Source: Cladosporium sp. IMV 00045
Lineage: Eukaryota > Ascomycota > Dothideomycetes > Cladosporiales > Cladosporiaceae
NCBI GenBank assembly: GCA_001931905.2
Contig: MSJI02000161.1
Coordinates: 4,185 to 57,204, forward strand
Length of the DNA: 53,020 nucleotides
Direction of reading: 5' to 3'
Shown here in pieces: positions 20,886 to 31,698 of this stretch. Each line of letters opens with the position of its first letter. Within the stretch, counting starts at the first letter, position 1. The notes beneath the pieces were generated by a model, which saw nothing but the letters and a program-made list of their open reading frames with translations, was not told where the DNA came from and did not search any database. Position numbers and translations under genes: made by a program.

Positions 20886-22082
20886 GATGCCTAGTCTTTT
20901 TTCTTTGGATTAAAAGGGGAAAAATAAGATAAGAAAATAAAGGGTAAGAATGGGAATTGCAACGAAAGTGAGTTTCGGGTAAAAGAAAGGCGTGTTGCAA
21001 AACACTGACGGGACAAGTGAGAGACTGGAAAGGTGAGGTGGGCAAGGAAACACACTTATGTCGAAGAAACAATAATGGGATACGAGAAAGGTCGAAAGGG
21101 CAGATCCCCCAGGCCAGGCCACTGACGGGGAGGCTAGGATGTCGCCGTGTGTATTTCGAGCGCATCGTCGCGACGGGTGCCGGTCTGCCGGCCCTGCCGT
21201 CATTGCAGCACTGCCATGGGCGGGCGGCCATGGCTCCCAATAATAATACGGGACAGAGCGCTTCTTCACAAGAGAGATGGCAGAGGGTCAAGGCCAAACA
21301 GCCAGAACCTGACCAGGGGTGGAGTTTAGGGCCTGAGCGCGAGAGACGGCAGGGCGGCAACCGCTTTAGAATCGTCGCGCTATTGCTTTCTGGCCGGCGA
21401 AAGCCAAATGCGAAGAGTAGCCCCGAGCGTGGAGCATGGCAGGTTCCTTTCCAGAAAGTCAACGACTCGTATCGATTAAAAAGCAGAGGAACATAACTCA
21501 ATGCCCAGCCCTAGCCAGCTAGGCGCTGCCGCGGTGCCCTCACTCACCAACAGGAACGAGCGAAATACCGAGCAGAGCCGCACGGCAAAGCCCACCACCC
21601 AAGGCATTGCCAGGCAGCGTAACAGTTTTTGTGGCTTGCGGCTATGCGGCTTGGAAACTTTAGCCTGCACATGTCTCTACGGAGGTGCCCCTTGGTCAAT
21701 TTCGACTTGCAATTGGAAGGGCAAGCGATGTAACAGCCTGACAGGTCGCCTGCATGTTTGCCTGGGCGTGTAGGGCGCGATTCGTGGAGCGCGGCGCAAG
21801 CGAGGGCGAATGATATACCGCCATTCGACGTCACGTATCGCATAGTCTTTGCAGTATATTGGGTCTGTGGAGATTGTGTGGGAATGTGTTCTTTGTAGAT
21901 CGTTTCAATGGTTACATTTATATGCGTTTATATATCTAGCTGTCACGCCAGACTGAATTGCCATTCAGTGTTCCCGTTTTACATATTTTCATATCTTCTT
22001 TCTCTTCTGTCCTGCAGAAGGAATTTATCATGAGCATCCAGGTCCATCGAGACACATAAAATCTCCACCGTTTCGTAACTCA
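20886..22082. promoter_or_regulatory. tyrosinase promoter and permease 3' region
   Basis: About 1.2 kb. The 200 bp next to the ATG is pyrimidine-rich in the transcript sense. A palindrome GCCATGG-N8-CCATGGC with a GC-box-like centre (GCGGGCGG) lies at 21213-21234, about 330 bp upstream of the start. No gene was recognised. Confidence 0.45.
21213..21234. promoter_or_regulatory. 22-bp inverted repeat, candidate operator of tyrosinase
   Basis: Perfect 7-bp arms GCCATGG and CCATGGC flank an 8-bp GCGGGCGG spacer. Position and symmetry suit a dimeric regulator, but no specific factor can be named. Confidence 0.25.
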
Positions 22083-23667
22083 TCAGACAGAGTTGGAGTT
22101 GTCTGCGCAGGACCATGCCGATGTGGCTTCTTCGGCGTAAGAGTCGATGATTCCAACCACGGAACCGTAAGTGCCGCCAATCATGAGGAACGTTCCAACC
22201 ACAATAACGAAAAACGCCCAAGCAACGAGAATATACCACTTCCAGTCGCGGTCCCCCTTTTGATTCCAGTTGTCGTACAGCCACATGACTCCCATCGGCT
22301 GGAACGTCATGAACGTACCGAACAACGCACCGACAAGAGACACCAGACTCTGGAAGACTGGGATTCCGCTTGCAATGCAGTATGCAACAATAGTCACGGC
22401 ACCGGTGCAGCACAGCCATGTGGTCCAGTGCTGCCACGAGTTGGAAGCAAGGTGCTTAGATCCGCGCAGGATTCTCACCATGAAGTACTTGGCAGTCAAC
22501 TATCTTGATGTCAGCGACTGGGAGATCTTTTGTTGAAACAGCTATTGCAACTTACGTGAATGTACAGCAGGGTCGAGACGACCAAACCAGGCAGGACCAA
22601 GCCATAACAGATTCTCTTCATCAGCGTTCCTGCTGAGCCGAGAGCCGGAGACGCGACGAACGAGCCGCAGTAGTAGTAAACGACAATGCCGATCACAGAG
22701 TAGGTGATGGTCGCCGTCAACTGACAAGTCAAGACGGAGCGAGTGTAGAGACGCTGGTCGGCCATCTCAGACGCAACTGCGAAAAATGCCGGAACACCAG
22801 CATAGGCCAGGACGAGGGAAGAGACAGCCGCCATGGCTTCTGCGAAGGTAGGATTGCCTGCGATCTTCCAATTCGACTCCCAGGGGCCAGTCTGGGGTGC
22901 TGCGGCAGGTCGCTCTTGTACACCAGCAGCGACGGTAAGGACAAAGACCGAAACAAGAACGCAAGCAGTGCCGACCCAGGCCAGCCAACTGACACGACCG
23001 AGAGTACGGACACTGGCGAAGATGAAACCAATGATCGCTGCAACGGCCACAAAGACTGCCGTGCAGGTGCCGTGTAGCGAAAGGGAGTTCAATCCAATCG
23101 ATGTACCGAGCATACCGGAGCCCGCGAGGAAGATCCAGTCTGGTGATGAGAGTCAGTATCCGCTCATGTTATATCCAGGACATACGCAAGACATACAAAG
23201 GGTGAATCCTCCAGCCATTGCTTCGCGCGCAATGGGACCCGCAATCATCATACCGGCATCGTCAAGACCATACACAGCCGGATGCCTAAGCTTGAAAGGA
23301 CCGACGATGTAGCCAGACCACGTCGCGACACTGGCGATGAACAGCAAACAGATGATACCCGGAATCATGCCCAATACGTCGAAAGCACTGGGGATTGAGA
23401 GAACACCAATGCCGACTTGTGATTTCAACATGAGAACTGATGCTGCGATCCAGCCGACCTGTGGCGAGGGTTAGCTCCGGGAAGGCGGTGGTTTGAAGGT
23501 GGAACACGAACATTGCGGTAGTTGGGACCATCCTCGCCGACCTCGCCGAAAACGTCGTCGTTGACCTGGAGGTTCTCGACGTCTCCCGGTTGAGAGGGGC
23601 CTCCGGTGACAGTCTGCTCGAGGTCGCCAGGCTCGACGGCGTTGTTGACTTTCGGGTTGATCTCCAT
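22083..23667 (-). CDS. Mtr-type neutral/aromatic amino-acid permease
   Basis: Exons 23667-23512, 23458-23197, 23139-22556 and 22499-22083 give 472 residues; introns are 53, 57 and 56 nt. Donor 1 is the unusual GTTCGT, chosen because it alone joins PNYRN to VGWIAASVLML in frame. The polar N-terminal tail of about 55 residues and about 11 hydrophobic segments match the N amino-acid transport (AAAP) family, in which Neurospora Mtr imports neutral aliphatic and aromatic amino acids at the plasma membrane. Recognisable segments are KSQVGIGVLSIPSAFD in TM1 and QPMGVMWLYDNW near the C-terminus. It is divergent from the small membrane-protein gene at 24568 and shares orientation with the tyrosinase. 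Confidence 0.88.
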
Positions 23668-24567
23668 CGTGGTGGCTGCGTGCTGTCTGAAGAGACGGTC
23701 GTGGGAGAGGTCTACCCTTCGCGATCCGAGAAAAGAGAAAAGAGAATGAGGCCGCAATCACACCGAAGCAGCAAAGAACGTCTCCAGGCCACGGATCAAT
23801 TAGTATGGGGTTGCGTGAACCGGTCTGGGGGCGATGCTGGGCTCCTGCGACGGATTGGGTACCTTAAGGAGATTCGTGCGTTGCTCGGTTGAGGGCGGCT
23901 TTGAAGAATATGACATGGCTGTTTTGGAGGGCTTGCGAAATTATCTGCGTGCACCAGAGTCCGCAAGGGCACGGAAGAGGAAAGGCATTGGCTCGGAGGT
24001 CGTGAAGACTTCGGGACTCCCACACTTTTTACATAACTAGTCAACCATAATCCATTTATGATAGGTGCTACCACGGGCAGCGACGGTGTTGATGCTCTGA
24101 TGCCCACGGGGAGTCGTGAGGCTACCGCAGCTTATCGGGAATGCATTGATATTTCTTGTGTGTCGAAGGTGAATGAACAACGTAATCCGTGAGCTATCTC
24201 CGCGAATCCTCGCGTGCATTGGTTATGGTGGTCGTCGTTCTGCGTCGTCTAGAAAAATCCTTCAACCGACTTTACCAACTTGAAACTCTGAGGCTGAAGA
24301 TGACGCACTATCACAGACCAAGCTTCCAGATCAGCGACAGCCATGGAAGCCACTTCTAACCGCGCTCCTCCACTTGCCTGCCTGCCTTAGGCTGTCATCC
24401 TTCTCAGCTCCACGCTTTGATTTTGGTGATGTGATGACATATCCTCCTATCTATCGTCGCACAACTCGGCAACGGCACCACACTCTCTTCGAAACCTGAA
24501 ATCTGTCTATCGTGCAATCGAAACAAGTCACATCCTTATCACCGTCATCGCATCAGTCATCTCCAAC
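23668..24567. promoter_or_regulatory. divergent intergenic region, permease / small membrane protein
   Basis: 900 bp between two start codons. No repeat, RNA gene or supported ORF was recognised. Confidence 0.45.
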
Positions 24568-25038
24568 ATGGCACGGCCTCAAACCCAGTTGGCTTCGGCC
24601 ACCGTGCCCTTCATCATACGCTTCCTCATACTCAATCTCGAGCCCCTGTTCGCAATTGGAGGCGTCTTCCTCCTGCTCACCGACCCGGCCGCATATACGG
24701 CCAACATGACGCGACAGGCCTTCACGTCCATCCAGCCTGCTTCCGAATTCATATACACTGAACTTTGGGGCGGTTGGCTACACTTCGCCTTTACTGAGGC
24801 TGTCGTGCTCCGTCTCCTCGATGACTACCGCGTGTGGAAGCTGCTTTCTATCGGCATGCTGCTCTCGGATGTGGCATACTGTCACTCGTGTGCTCAGGGC
24901 GTTGGAGGCTGGGCCGAATGGGTGAAAGTGGCCAACTGGACGACGGATGAGTGGATCGTCACTATCACCACATGGCCGTTTGTCCTTGCGCGCCTGGCGA
25001 TTGTGACTGGTATCGGTATGCACAAGAAGACTGAGTAA
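24568..25038 (+). CDS. small four-helix membrane protein, unknown function
   Basis: An intronless 156-residue frame with a well-placed ATG (ACATGG context). Hydrophobic helices lie near residues 12-38, 66-84, 90-106 and 128-149. The linker carries conserved-looking aromatic residues (ELWGGWLHFAFTEA, WTTDEWIVTITTWPF), typical of small fungal membrane proteins; it may belong to DUF7704, recalled only loosely. No catalytic motif is visible. It is probably an integral membrane protein, compartment unknown. Composition and polarity make a real gene likely. Confidence 0.7.
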   Translation: MARPQTQLASATVPFIIRFLILNLEPLFAIGGVFLLLTDPAAYTANMTRQAFTSIQPASEFIYTELWGGWLHFAFTEAVVLRLLDDYRVWKLLSIGMLLSDVAYCHSCAQGVGGWAEWVKVANWTTDEWIVTITTWPFVLARLAIVTGIGMHKKTE

Positions 25039-25906
25039 TGCGCCTCAGGCTGCAGTTGGAGTATTGAAGCAGCGTGCGGCTGGACAATGCGGTTGGACAT
25101 ATAAGAACAAGAAAAACGAGGAGCGACATGATACCCGAGATCACGTGTGTGGTATGCTGCAGATACATAGATCTACTAGGATAGGCAGCGCCTGACAGAA
25201 TGGAGCTCCTGAACAGCTTCAGCCCAGGGCCACCCGTGATGTTCATAGCGGTGAGCAACACTGTTCAATAACAATACCCATCAGACAACACACCTTAACA
25301 AAACCCAACACGCAGCCGGCCGCTCATCCAATCCTGTACAACCATTAAGGTGCCATATGACCCTGTCAGGCGTGCGTTGTACACCAGCCTTATGCGGCTC
25401 TAGGTACGAGACAAAGTAACAACGTGCCTGCATGCTAAAGCTTTGATTGGTGACTTGGGTATGCATCAATCCTTTCGTTTCTCTTCGTGGCGTGGAGGGG
25501 AATGTCGCGTGCACTTTGGCCTGGTGATATAACCGATAACATGAAGAAATACACACAACTTACCACAATCCATTTCACCTCCATCCACATCTCCTGCCTG
25601 CACCACATTGTGTATATATGATTGTGCCCCTGGCCAAAAGCGATCGCTTCCCCAGGTTGACGCTGTCCGGTGACGTGTGCGGCTCTTCCAACCTGCAGAC
25701 CGGACTTGGAGATTTCGAACGCCTGCCGTTCTCACCGGCGATCAACCACACCCATTGCATTCCACACACACACCTTCACACGACGCATTTTTCCAAGCGG
25801 TGCATTTTTATTGTTTGCGGCATTTCTTTTTTCTCGTTTAGTATTGCATTTTCATCTACCTACCGGAATGCTATCTGCTTGATTGAACCCGAAGAAAAAC
25901 ACCCTG
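25039..25906. other. intergenic, endopolyphosphatase promoter
   Basis: 868 bp without a supported gene. The open frames here are low-quality. The 100 bp before 25907 are T/C-rich, a plausible promoter/leader. Confidence 0.45.
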
Positions 25907-28238
25907 ATGGTCGCAGACAGAATGAGTTTGCTGGCCTGCCTGCTGGGTACATCTGGCCTGGCGCAATGGGCTCTGGCCCTTCCAACAGAGCAGGTTCCTC
26001 TGCAGCAAAGTCTGCTGGGACACAATGGAGTGCAGGCGAAAAAGCAACGGCCTCTGCATGGCCGCTTTTTGCACATGACAGGTACAATTGATCAGACGAC
26101 ACCCCGCTTGCAACAACACCAACTTACGCACGTCAGACTTCCATCCCGATCGATTCTATCAAGTGTACTCTTCGACCTCTGAAGATGCAGCCTGTCACCA
26201 TGGACAGGGCCCAGCCGGCATTTACGGCGCCGAGGCCAGCGATTGTGACAGCCCGATCGCACTGATCAACAAGACGATGGAATGGATTGCGAACGAGGTT
26301 CGGGACGAGGTCGATTTTGTGATATGGACAGGCGACTCAGCGCGACACGACAACGACGAGGACTATCCCCGTACAACAGAGCAAGTGACGGGCCTGAACG
26401 AATTCATGGTACAAAAGATGTTCGAGGTTTTCGGCAAGCACAACGGCGATGAAGAAGACCCCGATCCGAACAACGACTACATCATTCCCATCGTCCCGAA
26501 CATTGGCAACAACGACATCTTGCCTCATAACATTATGACTAAGGGTCCGAATAGGTGGACGCGCACTTTCTTGAAAGTCTGGCAACAATTCATTCCCGAA
26601 GTGCAAAAACACTCTTTCGAGCAAGGCGGCTGGTTCTCGGTCGATGTCATCCCCAACAAGCTGGCCGTGTTCAGTCTCAACACAATGTATTTCTTCCAGT
26701 CAAATGCTGCGGTCGACGGCTGTGCGGCCAAGTCGGAACCTGGATATCGGCAAATGGAGTGGCTGCGCATCCAGCTGCAGTTCGCGCGTGATCGAGGCAT
26801 GAAAGCCATCATGATCGGTCACGTGCCTCCCGCTCGCACCAACACCAAGACGCAGTGGGACGAAACGTGCTGGCAGAAGTACACTCTCTGGATGCAGCAG
26901 TACCGCGATGTTGTCATTGCCGGCATGTGGGGGCATATGAACTACGACCATTTCTTTCTGCAGGACTTCCACGACATCGACGAGAACACGAGTAATGGTC
27001 GCATGAAAATCTCCGAGATTGAAAGCGCTTCGAGGGAGATCCCGGATGACGAGATGCACGTGGAGGTTTCGTCAAACTACTTCACCGACTTGCGAAAGCA
27101 GTTTGCGGATGTTCCGAAGCCACCTAAATCTCTCAAATGGGATACGATGAAGCAAGAACTGTTAGAGAGCAGCGACGATCAGAGGCCCGAATGGGAGGTG
27201 GAAGCCCTGATTGAAAGCATGCTGAAAGGCGACGGCAAGGGCAAAGGAGGCGGCAAGAGCAAGAAGCAGAAGCGCAAAGAGAAGGAGAAAAAGTTCTTGC
27301 AAGACATTGGTGGCAAATTTGCCGAACGTTACTCGGTGTCATTTGCGAGTGCAAGTGTTGTTCCCAACCTTCTGCCCGTGTTCCGAGTGTACGAGTACAA
27401 CACCACTGGACTGGATTCACACAAGTCGAACAGTTTGGTTGGAGAGTCATCGATCGCCGACTTCGACAAAGAGCTGTCTTCTGAGACAGAATCACCGACT
27501 GATGAGGAAGCTTGGGAATCGACCTGGTCCACTTCAGACGAAGAAAACGACAGCACCTGGCTCGACACGCTCAAAAAGAAACACAAAGAGCAAAAATTCA
27601 CCGTCCCCCTCCCGCCTTCAAAATCCTCTCCACCAGGACCCGCCTACTCCCCTCAAACTCTCACCCTCCTCGGCTACAAACAATACCTCGCCAACCTGAC
27701 CCGCATCAACAACGATTTCACGCAATCCGGCGAAGAAAGCGACGTCGAAGCCGGGAAATGGAACGAGGGCAAACACAAGGGCAAGAAACCACACGACAAA
27801 CAACATAAGCCCAATCCCAAGAAATTCGCTTTCGAGCTGCACTACGACACCCGCAATGATTCCGTGTATGATCTCCCGGATCTGACGATCAAGAGCATGC
27901 TCGGTCTTGCGCGTGAGATTGGCGCTTGCGAGCGTAAGAAGAAGGGGAAAGGAAAGGGCAAGGGCGAGTCTCTTGCTAATGTAGACGACGAAGACGAAGA
28001 TGAGGAGGATGAAATCGATGGTGAAGACGAAGAAGACGAACACCTAGATTTCGAAGACGAACTAGACGCACAGAAGAAGAAGAACAAAAAGAAACACAAG
28101 AAAAAGAAGGGCAAGAAGCACGGCGGCGGGAGGAAGCATAAGAAGTGCAAGCCGAATGAGGTCTGGCATACTTTCGTCGAGAGGGCTTTTGTCGAGACTT
28201 TGGATCCGGAGGATATTGGTGGGGAGTTTGGGAATTGA
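25907..28238 (+). CDS. PPN1: endopolyphosphatase (Ppn1 family)
   Basis: Exons 25907-26081 and 26137-28238 give 758 residues; the 55-nt intron joins HMT|DFHPD in frame. A hydrophobic N-terminal signal/anchor is followed by a calcineurin-like metallophosphatase domain. Metal-binding motifs are Asp59-x-His61, GD with Asp125, GNND (Asn183-Asp185), His287 in IGHVPP, and GHMNYDHF with His325 and His330; the last is diagnostic for vacuolar endopolyphosphatases. The family cuts long inorganic polyphosphate internally in the vacuole. An unusual long C-terminal half carries a Lys-rich patch, an acidic run and a Lys/His-rich tail (KKKNKKKHKKKKGKKH) before a final conserved-looking segment. The start could also be the Met at 25922. 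Confidence 0.9.
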
Positions 28239-29364
28239 TTGAATTCTTCTTTTGTGTCTTGTGGTTTTTTTCTGTAGAGGCATTATTACCATTACTGCAT
28301 GCATGGAAATGATGAATTCTTGTTGGTATGAAAAGAAACAAGTAAAATCATGATCGCACTCAGTTTGTGTCGAAAAGCATCGAGAGTTTCGATTTTCCTG
28401 TCCGTCTTCGGTCTCTGGTGCATAGCACTTTCGACGCCCACATCACATTGTACTTGTCATGGATGTTCAACAAGCCATCTGAGGTAATGCACAAGGTTAA
28501 TTTGCAGATATGTCCCGGACGTGAAGCTGTTGCGCGGTGGGTGATCGGGAAGTCAACCCTAACCCTGCTTACACCAAGGGTGCGAGCTTGCTACCTGCCT
28601 AAGTACATGTAAGCTTATGAACGTGATCTGAAAAAGAACTAACCAGGAGCATGAATTGCCAGAACAACAAAACAGCATCGAAATCAATGACGAGCATCTA
28701 CAAGTCGCGGCTGATCAATATCCCCCAACAATCACATGCCATCGTTCCTCTCCGGCCGGCTTCGCTTGGAGATTGTCAACGCCGCCGACCGCGCCTCTCA
28801 CCTTCCTTGCCTACCTTGCCTTGCATAAAAGCACCGAGCGACCCTGCCAGTTCCCGATAAAATGCATCCGCCTAAAATCGAATATACGAGGGAAGAGCAG
28901 CGGCTGGCTGAGGTTGGTGTTTTTGTGGGAGTTCATGGATCTGCTCGCTGTTCAATCATCAATTGACACAGACACTACTCACATACATCGTCAACTACAA
29001 TTCGCGAACATATTTGCTAAGGAGACAAGCATCGCTCTCGTTGCTCGTGTTTAAGAGACAACATCAACACAGCCAACCGTATCGCCTATCTTAAAAGAGC
29101 GGTCCTTTCGCTCTCGCTCCCTCTCGCGTCCTACTTACGAGTCTTTGAAAAGAGCAAACCCCAACCTCACAGGAACCCTGGAACCGGAAATCCTCAGACC
29201 TCACGTCTGCACTACCGAAACCAAGAATCGACACACCAAATGACCCTCTCCTCTCCACCCGCCCAAACAAACCATCAACAAACCCTACAACCACATTAAC
29301 CCCAAACCCCCAATCCGACCCAACCCAACGCCCTCACCACCCTCCACCCACCCAAACCAGAACA
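28239..29364. other. intergenic region
   Basis: 1,126 bp. AACCCTAACCCT-like sequence at about 28555-28566 is only two telomere-type units. The 250 bp before 29365 are C/A-rich and probably leader. No gene was recognised. Confidence 0.45.
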
Positions 29365-30342
29365 ATGCTCTCCGCCCTCCTCCCCTCCCTCTTCGCGCCA
29401 CCCTCACCCCGCTGCCCCGGCGCCGGCAGCGCTCTGATCCGCGCGCGCCGCCGCGCCAATGACGAGAAGTACACGGCGCGGCCGCTGGATTTTTTCCCCA
29501 ACGTGCTGGTATCGGACGAGTTGTTGGCGGAGACGAGGCGTGAGGGCGATGTCCTCAATGGGATGTTTGAGAGGTATAAGCGCGAGGCGGCATGTGCGGG
29601 GGCAGGAAGGAAGGGGGAGGGAGGCAGGTTGAGGAGGTGTGTGGGGTGTGAGGGGTGGTGTTGTAATGTGAGTTTTTTTCGCCTTTGGTTTGGGGGTCTT
29701 TTTGTGTGGCTTGCTTGAGTGGTGGCGATTGGTCGAAGAGGTGGGCTTTTCTTTCGCAAAGCACGACTGATGACAACCCTTCCACAGGCCTGCAGATTCC
29801 ACACCAGCTACCGCATCGTGTGCTCAAACCCGCTGCTCTTCTCCGACGACGTCTTCGTTCCCCCAGGTTACACTGACCACGGCCTTCTTGCGCCCAACAA
29901 ACGCATGCAGACGCTTCAGATCCGCCTGCGCGACCACGAGCATCCGTACGAGTTGGCGCTGATCCAGCAGTACGCCCAGCGCTGGCACGGGTACTGCTAC
30001 GCGTGCCTGCCTCGCGTCTCGGCGACGCTGATCAAGCAGCTGGACGGGCGGTTTCAGACTTGTACGTGCGAGCGCGCGGATGCGGCGAAGCGGTATCGTG
30101 GGAGTTGGCTCTGCGCTGCGTGTTTTGAGGTGGAGTGTCAGGAATTTGTGGGACGGTTTGAGGAGAAGAAGTGTCGTGGCAGGGCTTGTGGCATGACCCT
30201 GGGAGATGTGGGGTGGGACAGGTTTCAGCCAGTTTGTGGGTGGTGTCTGAGGGTTGTGGATGCGAAGGGGATGGAGGTGGCGAGAGAGGCTTTGAGAGAG
30301 GGAGAGGGGTTTGAGGTGCTGAGGAAGGATTCCAAGCGGTGA
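29365..30342 (+). CDS. Cys-rich protein of unknown function
   Basis: Exons 29365-29667 and 29788-30342 give 285 residues; the 120-nt intron joins CCN|ACRFH in phase 0. The ATG has an ACAATG context. I do not recognise a family. Cysteine clusters suggest zinc binding: C-x2-C-x3-CC-x2-C around 92-103 (spanning the intron), then GYCYACLPR, TCTCE, LCAACFEVEC, KCRGRAC and VCGWC. A basic N-terminal part is followed by a mostly soluble body with no signal peptide or membrane helix. It is convergent with, and only 75 bp from, the F-box-like gene. Confidence 0.65.
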
Positions 30343-30417
30343 TTGCTTTTGGGTGTTTGGTTGGCTGCATACGGCGTGCTCGTTCTTTTAGCTCGTTGCT
30401 TGTATTGGTAATCGTTT

Positions 30418-31194
30418 TCAGATTGCTACTGCTTGATTATGCATTCGTTGCTGCCGAATGTCGAAAGCGAGCATCCTCAGGTCGTTGGGCTTCTCTGGCG
30501 GTACATATGTATGATTGTTGGATGATATGATGGTGCATTCAAGCGCTACTTCAATGGCAGTCTTGAAGGTTTGTCGATCTTTGGTTTCGGTGTCGCGAGA
30601 GCCACTGACTCTCAATTCGCCTAGGCTGATATCGACTCTGCCTTTGAGCTTTCGCAAAGGCTCCAGCATTCGGACCTTCTCACTCCAACCCCCAATCCGA
30701 GTGGTGTCGATCCAGGAGACCGTGAGGTGCCTTAGATTAGGCGCCTGCAAGAGCACATCGCAAGCCCGATCGGCTCGCCTGCGTATCTCAGCGCAGAAGA
30801 GCTCTAAACCAAAGCTCGGATATTCTTTCAAGAGGAGAATGTCTTGGAAGAAGACGAGCTCGACCTTCTCCATTCTCTTAAGGGCGAATGAAGCTTCCAG
30901 CTGGCAGAGGTCGGGATCTGTGCGGAAGAAGTTGAAGGCATGGCTGATGACGGTTTTCAATGTGGCTTGGGAATAGAATCGATCCAAGAGCTCATTGTGA
31001 ATTGTTGAGTTCACAAGTAGAAGGCCCAAAGAAGGTGGCGCGTGTGAGACCGATGTTATGCCAACTCCAGGTAATGGATGGCTTCCTTGACCAGGACTTT
31101 CCAGTTCGAGGAGGTAGTCATAGATCTGATCGCGCAGTTCAACTGGCAGACGCAAGATAGGCGGAAGGGGTGAGGATTGAGAAGGCATGCTCAT
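30418..31194 (-). CDS. F-box-like / 2EXR-like protein
   Basis: A frame of 258 residues from the Met at 31194. The open frame extends upstream, but that extension is not protein-like. Near the N-terminus LRLPVELRDQIYDYLL is the F-box-like helix common in fungal 2EXR or F-box proteins; the rest is helical with Leu/aromatic periodicity and no catalytic motif. Such proteins may be substrate adaptors of ubiquitin ligases, but no Skp1-binding evidence is available beyond this motif. It is divergent from SLD3 across 504 bp. Confidence 0.7.
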   Translation of the reverse strand: MSMPSQSSPLPPILRLPVELRDQIYDYLLELESPGQGSHPLPGVGITSVSHAPPSLGLLLVNSTIHNELLDRFYSQATLKTVISHAFNFFRTDPDLCQLEASFALKRMEKVELVFFQDILLLKEYPSFGLELFCAEIRRRADRACDVLLQAPNLRHLTVSWIDTTRIGGWSEKVRMLEPLRKLKGRVDISLGELRVSGSRDTETKDRQTFKTAIEVALECTIISSNNHTYVPPEKPNDLRMLAFDIRQQRMHNQAVAI

Positions 31195-31698
31195 GGCGAG
31201 AGGGGACAGTGGTGAGTGGCAAACATAAGCATACAAGTAGACATATAAAAGGCGTGTGTGGATGAATAGACGAGACGTTCGCTTTACCTGTGAATGATTG
31301 GAGCAGAGATAGTGTGATGTAGCCTGGCCCTCTGGCCTATGCAAAAGGTAATCAGTAGTGCAAGAAGAGAGTCTGTGATGCCGGCGTGATGATGTTATTG
31401 TCGGTAGGTCAAGTCTATATGGATCTAGGAGGATGAGGTGATGCAACTCCTCATCGCTGATCAAAGCCATCGAGTCCTTCCCCGCAAAACGCGTGCAGCT
31501 GGAGCTGAAGCCGAGCGAGCGCGTTTAAATCGTCGATGGCCATCAATGCAACACTTTCTCCCAGGCCCGACTCCGCGATCTCATCTTATATTCTCAGACA
31601 TGCATACATACTGCTACCACCACTGATCCTCCAGTTCTCAAGGGATGCATACTTAGCCATGCTATTGCTACCATCACGACCGATATTTCTGTGCGAGC
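31195..31698. promoter_or_regulatory. divergent promoter, F-box-like / SLD3
   Basis: 504 bp between two start codons. Nothing specific was recognised. Confidence 0.4.

Noticed and set aside
18777..20894. 705-codon open frame antisense to the tyrosinase gene
   Set aside because: Same reason: it arises from strong codon bias on the other strand, where copper ligands are all present.
17157..21187. Shared 8-mer CAGACCGG/CCGGTCTG in tannase and tyrosinase promoters
   Set aside because: A few shared 8-mers are expected by chance between two 400-bp regions.
28550..28570. Telomere-like AACCCTAACCCT sequence
   Set aside because: Only two units; no array, so no support for an interstitial or terminal telomere.
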